Source: Candidatus Zixiibacteriota bacterium (GTDB lineage Bacteria; SM23-81). Taken from it: DNA of 15,834 nucleotides. Under the pieces are notes generated by a model. The model was not told the DNA's origin. It worked only from the letters and a program-made list of their open reading frames with translations, and did no database searches. Position numbers and translations under genes: made by a program. Position 1 is the stretch's first letter; every line of letters begins with the position of its first letter. Of this stretch, positions 1 to 4,868 are shown piece by piece. The stretch covers positions 1 through 15,834 of the forward strand of contig DAOVRJ010000026.1 in NCBI GenBank assembly GCA_030628225.1, written 5' to 3'.

Positions 1-125
1 CTCGAATCTCGAATCTCTGCCTTTGCATTGTCTTTGCTTTAACCAGGATCAAGGATCGGTTTTTTTCTTTCCCCCGAATCTCGAATTTCGAATCTCGAGT
101 CTCGGCCTTTCATCCAGCATCCAGC
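1..125. repeat. Heptanucleotide tandem repeats, two A-core-B modules
   Basis: Two repeat modules follow each other. Module 1 has two CTCGAAT heptamers (1-14), then TCTGCCTTTGCATTGTCTT (16-34), then CCAGGATCAAGGATCGG (43-59), which resembles degenerate ATCCAG-type units. Module 2 has four CGAATCT heptamers (75-102, the same unit rotated), a short CGGCCTTTC joint that may be a remnant of the core, then ATCCAGC twice (112-125). A third, more complete module lies at 3824-3906. Seven is not a multiple of three and the arrays stay between genes, so they are non-coding. The identity of the element family is not known to me. Confidence 0.75.
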
Positions 126-260
126 ATCATTTCATCAAAATACTCACACATTCTTGCCACGAGCCAAACTTTTATAGAGAGTGAATATATGCTCATCTTC
201 CTGCCGAACAGAACCCATCGGCGTACCCTTCATTACCCTTTTTCTGGCCGGAAAATGTGC

Positions 261-288
261 TTGACTTTAAAGGCGTAGTTGCTATATT
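261..288 (+). promoter_or_regulatory. Sigma70-like promoter for tRNA-Ala, possibly also SRP RNA
   Basis: TTGACT at 261-266 (5 of 6 match to TTGACA) and TATATT at 283-288 are separated by 16 bases, a good vegetative promoter. Transcription would start near 295 and reach the tRNA after about 140 bases. No comparable promoter is visible just upstream of the SRP RNA, so the tRNA and SRP RNA could share this transcript. This is inferred from sequence only. Confidence 0.5.
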
Positions 289-434
289 TAGTGGCTACGG
301 CCAGGCCTGCAACAGTCGGACGGTTATTGGCCTTTTAACGGACATCGAACAACCCGGTTCCCGGCAGTTTAGCGATGCCGAAGATCATTCCCGGGGAGCC
401 TCACCGGCCGTTTCGAGAATGATATTCTTGACGT

Positions 435-508
435 GGGGCAGTAGCTCAGTTTGGGAGAGCGCATCCCTCGCACGGATGAGGTCGGCGGTTCGATCCCGCT
501 CTGCTCCA
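435..508 (+). tRNA. tRNA-Ala (anticodon CGC)
   Basis: A complete cloverleaf can be drawn. The acceptor is GGGGCAG (435-441) with CTGCTCC (501-507) and includes the G3:U70 wobble pair that is the main alanine identity element. The D arm is GCTC/GAGC with loop AGTTTGGGA. The anticodon stem is CATCC/GGATG (462-466/474-478) with loop CTCGCAC, giving anticodon CGC at 469-471, which reads GCG. The T arm is GGCGG/CCGCT around TTCGATC with one G-U pair. The discriminator is A508. The 3' CCA is not encoded (the DNA reads ACT), so a CCA-adding enzyme is needed. Six T residues follow at 510-515. The 889/876-residue AlaRS encoded later in this window would be its charging enzyme. Confidence 0.95.
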
Positions 509-605
509 CTTTTTTCACAGGACCCCCTGGAACCGTCGGCAGCGTTACGGCCCCAGAGATGGCTCTGCGGTCTGTAAATCGCGCACCAGCTTGAAATTTG
601 CAGAA

Positions 606-875
606 GGTCGTGCTAGATGGGGAGCTAGCGGTGCCCTATTCCCGCAATCCGCTATAGCGGGGTCGAATTCCCACCCTAGGTTTTTTCTCCCCTTGGCGGG
701 TTTGAATAAGTGGTGTTGATGATCAGGTCCTGCGCAACGGGAGCTTGCCCAATCCCGTCAGGACCGGAAGGTAGCAGCGGTAAGCAAACCCTCCCGGGTG
801 CCGCAGGAGCGCTTGGTTGGAGCTAACTGTTCCAACTCTCCCTGGGGCGAAGGATCGATGGTGGGTGCACGACCT
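606..875 (+). ncRNA. Signal recognition particle RNA, large bacterial type with Alu domain
   Basis: This is the RNA scaffold of SRP, which with Ffh targets ribosomes making membrane and secreted proteins. The S domain carries the hallmark CAGGACCGGAAGGTAGCAGC (759-778) with a GGAA tetraloop at 766-769. Compared with the usual UCC-GGAA-GGA, the closing pair is swapped to A763-T772, a compensatory change that keeps the helix. The 5' part (about 618-668, including GGGGAGCTAGCGGTGCCC) matches the Alu domain of the Bacillus subtilis 6S-type SRP RNA as I remember it. The ends pair perfectly: GGTCGTGC (606-613) with GCACGACC (867-874), followed by seven T. The length of about 270 nt equals the Bacillus form and is far longer than the 114-nt E. 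coli 4.5S RNA. Exact ends are inferred from this closing helix. Confidence 0.95.
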
Positions 876-881
876 TTTTTT
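867..881 (+). terminator. Terminator at the end of the SRP RNA
   Basis: The 3' strand of the closing helix, GCACGACC (867-874), is followed directly by a run of seven T (875-881). There is no strong local hairpin; the stem would be the long-range pairing with 606-613. Termination here is a reasonable inference. Confidence 0.5.
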
Positions 882-1035
882 AAAACAAAGGATTCAAGGA
901 GCCAAGGGTTCGAGGGTCCGAGTGCCTCCCAACCACCTCCTCTAGAGATCTTCAGTCATTGAATGGCTTTTTTTACGTTAACCCTTGAATCCCCGAATCC
1001 TGGAATCCTATCTTTTTATCCGCCGGAGTCACCAC
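882..1035. other. SRP RNA to dnaX spacer with inverted repeat
   Basis: This 154-base spacer contains GGATTCAAGG (890-899) and its exact reverse complement CCTTGAATCC (983-992); AAGGGTT (904-910) also pairs with AACCCTT (980-986). Between them, AGTCA-TTGAA-TGGCT (954-968) can form a short hairpin followed by seven T (968-974), a weak terminator-like element. The right arm continues as GAATCC-type units to about 1009, related in style to the heptamer repeats elsewhere. No gene or clear dnaX promoter is visible. Confidence 0.5.
1025..1028 (+). promoter_or_regulatory. Ribosome binding site fixing the dnaX start
   Basis: GGAG at 1025-1028 lies seven bases before ATG 1036. This supports that start over an in-frame TTG at 985, which lies inside repeat-like non-coding sequence. 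Confidence 0.6.
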
Positions 1036-2652
1036 ATGCCCTACCGGGTTATGGCCCTCAGATGGCGCCCACAGAGTTTCGATGAGGTCATCGGTCAGGA
1101 TCACGTGACCAAAACTCTGCAAAACGCCATTAGCTCCGAGCGCATCGGTCACGCCTACCTGTTCTCCGGTCCCCGGGGGGTGGGCAAGACCACCGTGGCC
1201 CGCATCCTGGCCAAGGCGCTCAACTGCCAGGAGGGGCCCACGCCGACGCCCTGCAATAAGTGTACGCTTTGTCAGGAGATCACCGAAGATCTCAGCATGG
1301 ATGTTCTGGAGATCGACGGTGCTTCAAACACACACCTGGAAGACGTCAAAAAACTACTGGAAAGCGTCAAGTACGCGCCTACTCATGCACGGTACAAGGT
1401 CTATATCATCGACGAAGTTCACATGCTCTCTAAACACGCCTTCAACGCACTGCTGAAAACATTAGAGGAACCCCCCAGCCATGTGGTCTTCATCTTCGCC
1501 ACCACCGAGCCGTGGAAGATCCCCCTGACCATCCACTCCCGCTGTCAACGTTTCGACTTCCGGCGCATCTCCAGCAAACAGATCGCCGATCGCTTGGCCC
1601 ACATCGCCGAGCAGGAGAAGATCCAGGTAGACGATGGTGCCCTGGCACTCATCGCCAAAAAAGCCGAGGGCAGCATGCGCGACAGCCAGAGCCTCCTGGA
1701 TCAGGTTCTCTCCAGTGGTGACCAGAAGATTACCGAGAAGCTGATCTCCGAGGTCCTGGGCTTAGCCACCCGGGATCTGTTCTTCCAGCTCACCGACTCG
1801 GTGCGCGCCGGGAACTCGAAGAAAGCCCTTGACCTGGTGGCCACCGTGGAGGAGCAGGGCTGGGACTTGGAGGATTTCGCGGATGGCCTCCTGGATCACC
1901 TGCGATACCTTCTGTTGGTGAAGATCGATCCCCAGACCCCCGAGCTTGTGGGCCTCTCCCAGGATGACCAGAAGAGATACAAAGAGCAGGGAGCCGGGAT
2001 AGAGGAGGAGGATCTGCTGCGCATGACCGCTCTGATCTCGGAGACGGTCAATAACCTGAAGTACAGCAGCCGGCCCAGGTTTCTGTTAGAAATGCTGGCC
2101 GTCAAGCTGGCTAAGATGGAGACTACCGTCCAGCTGAAGGAGCTGGTGCAGGATCTGAACCGGGTGCTGGGAAAAGAGGTTCGGACAGATCCCTCGCCGG
2201 AGATCCACCAGCAACCGACTGCCCAGGAGCCCCCCTCCGCAAAACCGGCACCACCCCCGCCAGAACCCACCGAAGAGACCGGCGACCTCTGGAATCAAAT
2301 GCTGAGCCAGGTCAACAAAAAGAAACCCTTTTTAGGAGCCATCTTGCAACACGGCCAGATGGGCGAGATGCAGGACAAAGTTCTGACCATTGCCTTCCCC
2401 AAATCCTGCAATTTCCATCGGGAACGGGCTCAGACGAAGCAAAATCGGGAGGTCATCGAGGGAGAGGTATCTACCATTTTAGGAAGGGATATGCGCATCA
2501 GGTTCACCCTGGCCGATCTCCCCGAACCATCAATAAAACCCATGACAGCAGCGAAACCCTCTGCTCAAAAACCCTCTGTGGAGGAGGTGGTGAAGGCCGA
2601 GCCCATCGTGGGTATGATCTTGGAAACCATGGACGGAGAGCTCATCGAGTAA
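1036..2652 (+). CDS. dnaX: DNA polymerase III subunit gamma/tau
   Basis: DnaX is the motor of the clamp loader, an AAA+ ATPase that opens the beta ring and, as tau, ties the polymerase to the helicase. The 538-residue protein opens with the family signature MPYRVMALRWRPQSFDEVIG. It has Walker A GPRGVGKT (45-52), the zinc module Cys64, Cys73, Cys76, Cys79, Walker B IIDEVH (124-129), and SRC with the arginine finger at 168-170. A proline-rich linker (about 396-418) precedes a C-terminal domain starting LWNQML. Start ATG 1036 is chosen by GGAG seven bases upstream and by homology. A run reading AAA AAG AAA CCC TTT TTA (2317-2334) lies near residue 430, where some dnaX genes frameshift to make gamma, but it is not a canonical slippery site. 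ybaB follows after 15 bases, the usual operon partner. Confidence 0.96.
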   Translation: MPYRVMALRWRPQSFDEVIGQDHVTKTLQNAISSERIGHAYLFSGPRGVGKTTVARILAKALNCQEGPTPTPCNKCTLCQEITEDLSMDVLEIDGASNTHLEDVKKLLESVKYAPTHARYKVYIIDEVHMLSKHAFNALLKTLEEPPSHVVFIFATTEPWKIPLTIHSRCQRFDFRRISSKQIADRLAHIAEQEKIQVDDGALALIAKKAEGSMRDSQSLLDQVLSSGDQKITEKLISEVLGLATRDLFFQLTDSVRAGNSKKALDLVATVEEQGWDLEDFADGLLDHLRYLLLVKIDPQTPELVGLSQDDQKRYKEQGAGIEEEDLLRMTALISETVNNLKYSSRPRFLLEMLAVKLAKMETTVQLKELVQDLNRVLGKEVRTDPSPEIHQQPTAQEPPSAKPAPPPPEPTEETGDLWNQMLSQVNKKKPFLGAILQHGQMGEMQDKVLTIAFPKSCNFHRERAQTKQNREVIEGEVSTILGRDMRIRFTLADLPEPSIKPMTAAKPSAQKPSVEEVVKAEPIVGMILETMDGELIE

Positions 2653-2667
2653 GGAAAGGGAACGGAT

Positions 2668-3006
2668 ATGTCCAACTCGCTGAACGCAATGCTCAAACAA
2701 GCCCAGCAGCTCCAGAAACGGATGGAACAGCTTCAGGAAGAACTGGAAGAGAAACGGGTGGAGGGTACCTCGGGGGGAGGCATGGTCACCGTGGTGGTCA
2801 ATGGCAAACAGGACCTCATCGACGTCAAGATCGACCCGGAGGTGGTCAACCCCGATGATGTGGAAATCCTGGAAGATCTTATTGTGGCCGCCGTAAACCA
2901 GGCTCGGGAAAGGGCCCGGGAGATGGCCCAGGAGGCCATGAGCAAGATCACTGGGGGGCTGATGCCCCAAGGTCTGGCCGGTCTGAATATCCCCGGCCAA
3001 CTCTAA
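2668..3006 (+). CDS. ybaB: YbaB/EbfC family nucleoid-associated protein
   Basis: This small DNA-binding protein (112 residues) forms tweezer-like dimers that bind the nucleoid. It is almost always encoded between dnaX and recR and is thought to act with recombination functions, though its exact role is unsettled. The sequence has the family plan: an N-terminal helix rich in Gln and Glu (residues about 7-30, beginning MLKQAQQLQKRMEQLQEEL), a glycine turn and a beta sheet region (GTSGGGMVTVVVNGK and IDVKIDPEVV), then a helix (ILEDLIVAAVNQARERA) and a glycine- and proline-containing tail. A purine-rich AAGGAAAGG lies just upstream of ATG 2668. The spacing of 15 bases to dnaX and 49 to recR supports one operon. 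Confidence 0.94.
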   Translation: MSNSLNAMLKQAQQLQKRMEQLQEELEEKRVEGTSGGGMVTVVVNGKQDLIDVKIDPEVVNPDDVEILEDLIVAAVNQARERAREMAQEAMSKITGGLMPQGLAGLNIPGQL

Positions 3007-3055
3007 AACTCGCCGGTTCCCTTTCCGGGGTATCCGGCCCAACGACGATGTTTAG

Positions 3056-3652
3056 ATGTTTAAAACTTCCCAATCCATATCCCGGCTCATGGATGAGCTG
3101 GCCAAGATGCCTGGAATCGGGCCCAAGACGGCCCAGAGGCTGGCCTTTTACATCTTGAAGATCCCCGCCCAGGAGGCTCTCTCCCTGGCCGCTGCCATCC
3201 AGGACGTCAAGGAGAAAGTCCGCTACTGCTCCACCTGCTTTAACCTCACCGAGGAGGACCCTTGTGCCATCTGCCGGGATGCGACCAGAGACTCGGCGAC
3301 CATCTGTGTGGTGGAGGAGGCCAACGACCTTTTGGCCCTGGAGAAAACCAACGAGTACCGCGGGCTCTATCACGTTTTAGGGGGAGCCCTTTCCCCCCTG
3401 GACGGCATCGGCCCCGACGATCTGCACATCGATGAGCTGCTGGATCGTCTGCCCCAGGGGATCGAGGAGGTAATTTTGGCCACAAATCCCAACGTGGAGG
3501 GTGAGGCCACGGCGCTTTACCTGAGAAAATTGCTCAAGCCGTTTGAGATCAGCGTCACGCGTGTGGCCCGGGGACTGCCCGTGGGCGGCGATCTGGAGTA
3601 TGCTGACCAGGCAACGCTGACCAGGGCGTTGGAGGATCGGGTGGCGTTATAA
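3056..3652 (+). CDS. recR: Recombination mediator protein RecR
   Basis: RecR, with RecO (and RecF), loads RecA onto SSB-coated single-stranded gaps during repair. The protein is 198 residues, the normal length. It has a helix-hairpin-helix (LAKMPGIGPKTAQRLAF, about 15-31), a four-cysteine zinc finger with Cys58, Cys61, Cys70 and Cys73, a Toprim domain beginning TICVVEEANDLLALEK (82-97), and the conserved YHVLGGALSPLDGIGP segment (105-120). ATG 3056 has no convincing Shine-Dalgarno sequence, so translation may be coupled or weak; an ATG at 3048 is in another frame. It is the last gene of the dnaX cluster: a 323-base repeat-rich spacer follows. Confidence 0.96.
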   Translation: MFKTSQSISRLMDELAKMPGIGPKTAQRLAFYILKIPAQEALSLAAAIQDVKEKVRYCSTCFNLTEEDPCAICRDATRDSATICVVEEANDLLALEKTNEYRGLYHVLGGALSPLDGIGPDDLHIDELLDRLPQGIEEVILATNPNVEGEATALYLRKLLKPFEISVTRVARGLPVGGDLEYADQATLTRALEDRVAL

Positions 3653-3656
3653 ATCG

Positions 3657-3811
3657 GATCCTTGATCCTAGATGCTGGATCCTGGATGAAAAACAGGATG
3701 CTAGATTGATTCTAGATCCTGGTAAGTGAAATGCTTGACTCTGAGTATATGCCAGGTTGACTCTGCATTTTCCGAGGTTAAATTTTTAACCAGCATCCAG
3801 AATCCAGGATC
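3657..3811. repeat. Inverted pair of heptamer arrays
   Basis: The left arm is GATCCTT, GATCCTA, GATGCTG, GATCCTG (3657-3684), with further units GATGCTA, GATTCTA and GATCCTG to 3721. The right arm is CCAGCATCCAGAATCCAGGATC (in two parts, 3790-3800 and 3801-3811). GATGCTG is ATCCAGC in reverse complement and rotated, so both arms are the same heptamer family in opposite orientation. Ten bases pair exactly (3678-3687 with 3802-3811) and eight more pair (3671-3678 with 3790-3797), although these two pairings are not collinear. Confidence 0.6.
3757..3784 (+). promoter_or_regulatory. Possible promoter of the por operon
   Basis: TTGACT (3757-3762) and TAAATT (3779-3784) are 16 bases apart, matching the sigma70 consensus at 5 and 4 of 6 positions. 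It would give a leader of about 185 bases before porG. The -35 hexamer is part of the second TTGACTCTG copy, so a regulator bound to that repeat would overlap the promoter. This is tentative. Confidence 0.3.
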
Positions 3812-3823
3812 AGTCTTTATTTT

Positions 3824-3906
3824 CTCGAGTCTCCAGTCTCGAGTTTCTGCCTTTGCATTGTCTTAGCATTTATCCAGAATCCAGCATCCAGTATCCAGAA
3901 TCCAGT
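3824..3906. repeat. Heptamer repeat module with shared 19-nt core
   Basis: Three A-type heptamers CTCGAGT, CTCCAGT, CTCGAGT (3824-3844) are followed by TCTGCCTTTGCATTGTCTT (3846-3864), identical to 16-34. Five perfect-period B-type heptamers follow: ATCCAGA, ATCCAGC, ATCCAGT, ATCCAGA, ATCCAGT (3872-3906). A further CTCGAGT lies at 3919-3925. The order A, core, B is the same as at the window start. Confidence 0.8.
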
Positions 3907-3962
3907 ATCATATCGAGCCTCGAGTTTCGACAAGCGCAAACTAACTCAACTCTCTATTATAC

Positions 3963-3968
3963 AGGAGG
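3963..3968 (+). promoter_or_regulatory. Strong ribosome binding site of porG
   Basis: AGGAGG at 3963-3968 lies seven bases before ATG 3976. It decides this start over an upstream in-frame start at 3853 that would translate the repeat DNA. Confidence 0.85.
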
Positions 3969-3975
3969 TACATGC

Positions 3976-4548
3976 ATGGCAGAGATAACAGAAATCCGCT
4001 GGCACGGAAGAGGCGGCCAGGGAGCAGTGACGGCAGCCAAGATCCTGGCCCAAGCAGCTATGGAAAAAGGCTTCCACATCCAGGCTTTCCCGGAGTATGG
4101 CGCAGAGCGACGGGGCGCACCAGTCAAGTCTTTCACGCGCATCAGCAAGGACCCCATCACCATCCACTCCCCCATTCACAACCCCAGCGCGGTGGCCGTT
4201 CTGGACGCCACCCTTCTCGACGCCGTCGATGTGACCGAGGGGCTCCCCGAGGATGGCATCCTGGTGGTGAACACCGTTGATAATCCCGCCGATGTCAGAA
4301 AAAAGCTGAATTTGAAAGGACGAAAGGTCTTCACGGTGGATGCCACTCAAATCTCCATCGATTGCCTGGGCAAGCCTATTCCCAATACTCCCATGATCGG
4401 TGCGGTAATGCGAGCGGCGGGAACCCTTCCGCTGGAGGAAGTTATCAGCGGCTTTAAGCACAAATTCTCGGCAAAGTTCCAAAAAGAGGTAATTGAAGGT
4501 AACATCAAGGCCATCAAGAGAGCCTATGAGGAGGTGAAAACCGAGTGA
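3976..4548 (+). CDS. porG: 2-oxoacid:ferredoxin oxidoreductase, gamma subunit (probably pyruvate)
   Basis: This is the gamma subunit of a four-subunit, CoA-acetylating 2-oxoacid:ferredoxin oxidoreductase, a cytoplasmic enzyme that reversibly turns pyruvate, CoA and oxidised ferredoxin into acetyl-CoA, CO2 and reduced ferredoxin. The 190-residue protein has the gamma-family signature EIRWHGRGGQGAVTAAKILA with GRGGQG at 11-16, then FPEYGAERRGAP, and later DATQI and GAVMRAAG. In single-chain PFOR this corresponds to domain III. ATG 3976 has AGGAGG seven bases upstream. Its TGA overlaps the GTG start of porD by four bases (GTGA), indicating coupled translation. Substrate cannot be fixed from sequence alone; 2-oxoisovalerate enzymes share this fold. 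Confidence 0.92.
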   Translation: MAEITEIRWHGRGGQGAVTAAKILAQAAMEKGFHIQAFPEYGAERRGAPVKSFTRISKDPITIHSPIHNPSAVAVLDATLLDAVDVTEGLPEDGILVVNTVDNPADVRKKLNLKGRKVFTVDATQISIDCLGKPIPNTPMIGAVMRAAGTLPLEEVISGFKHKFSAKFQKEVIEGNIKAIKRAYEEVKTE

Positions 4549-4841
4549 GCCAAATCAGAGAACTTGGATATAAAGATCTACCCCTTGGGGGAAAGATACT
4601 CGATGCCGGAAATTCCGAGAACTATGAGACCGGAGGATGGCGCACCTATGTCCCGGTCCACGACGCAGAAAAGTGTACTAACTGCCTTCTGTGCTGGATC
4701 TTCTGTCCGGACGGCGCCATTTTCGTGAAGGATGGTAAATGGGCCGGATTCGACCTGAAACACTGCAAGGGATGCGGGATCTGTGCCGAACAGTGCCCCC
4801 CGAAGGTCAAAGCCATCACTATGGTCAAAGAAGAAAAATAA
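4545..4841 (+). CDS. porD: 2-oxoacid:ferredoxin oxidoreductase, delta subunit (2x[4Fe-4S])
   Basis: This 98-residue ferredoxin-like subunit carries electrons from the catalytic beta subunit to external ferredoxin. Two complete [4Fe-4S] binding motifs are visible: Cys44, Cys47, Cys50, Cys54 and Cys74, Cys77, Cys80, Cys84, each ending in Cys-Pro as in bacterial ferredoxins. The N-terminal 40 residues with GWRTYVPVHDAEKC match the delta-subunit family. GTG 4545 is the start. GAGGAGG (4528-4534) lies ten bases upstream inside porG, and the start overlaps the porG stop. porA follows after 27 bases. Confidence 0.93.
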   Translation: MSQIRELGYKDLPLGGKILDAGNSENYETGGWRTYVPVHDAEKCTNCLLCWIFCPDGAIFVKDGKWAGFDLKHCKGCGICAEQCPPKVKAITMVKEEK

Positions 4842-4868
4842 CGCTCCCAGAAAATTGTGAGGAAAGAT

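Larger units (their letters stand above)
1..434. other. Non-coding region upstream of tRNA-Ala with heptamer repeats and a leader
   Basis: No supportable gene lies here. The first 135 bases are AT-richer than the genes and are built from tandem 7-base units: CTCGAAT twice (1-14), CGAATCT four times with small changes (75-102) and ATCCAGC twice (112-125). A unique core at 16-34 recurs at 3846-3864. From about 126 to 250 I see no structure I can name. A sigma70-like promoter lies at 261-288, and 295-434 would be an untranslated leader to the tRNA. An open frame at 257-577 exists but runs through the tRNA and has no family resemblance, so I do not call it a gene. Confidence 0.75.
3653..3975. other. 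Repeat-rich spacer between recR and the por operon
   Basis: There is no gene in these 323 bases. They hold GATCCTN-type heptamers (3657-3691 and 3697-3721), a direct repeat TTGACTCTG (3735-3743 and 3757-3765), a possible promoter (3757-3784), a return of the heptamers in the opposite orientation (about 3790-3811), and a full A-core-B repeat module (3824-3906). GATCCTGGAT (3678-3687) is an exact reverse complement of ATCCAGGATC (3802-3811), so a long stem enclosing the TTGACTCTG pair is possible. The last bases contain the strong ribosome binding site of porG. Confidence 0.75.

Noticed and set aside
257-577. Open frame of 106 codons over the tRNA region
   Set aside because: It runs through the tRNA-Ala, begins at a TTG inside the promoter -35 and has no recognisable family or codon character of a gene.
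985-1035. Upstream TTG start for dnaX adding 17 residues
   Set aside because: The added residues come from repeat-like GAATCC units; ATG 1036 has GGAG at correct spacing and matches the usual DnaX N-terminus.
3824-3906. CRISPR-like array
   Set aside because: The repeat units are seven bases with no spacers between them; CRISPR repeats are about 23-47 bases with unique spacers of similar size. No cas genes are present.
3955-3960. TATTAT as -10 box for por
   Set aside because: Transcription would start at about the ribosome binding site, leaving no room for it, and no -35 lies at a suitable distance.
3853-3975. Longer porG frame starting upstream
   Set aside because: The added 41 residues translate the ATCCAGN heptamers; AGGAGG before ATG 3976 and homology fix the start there.
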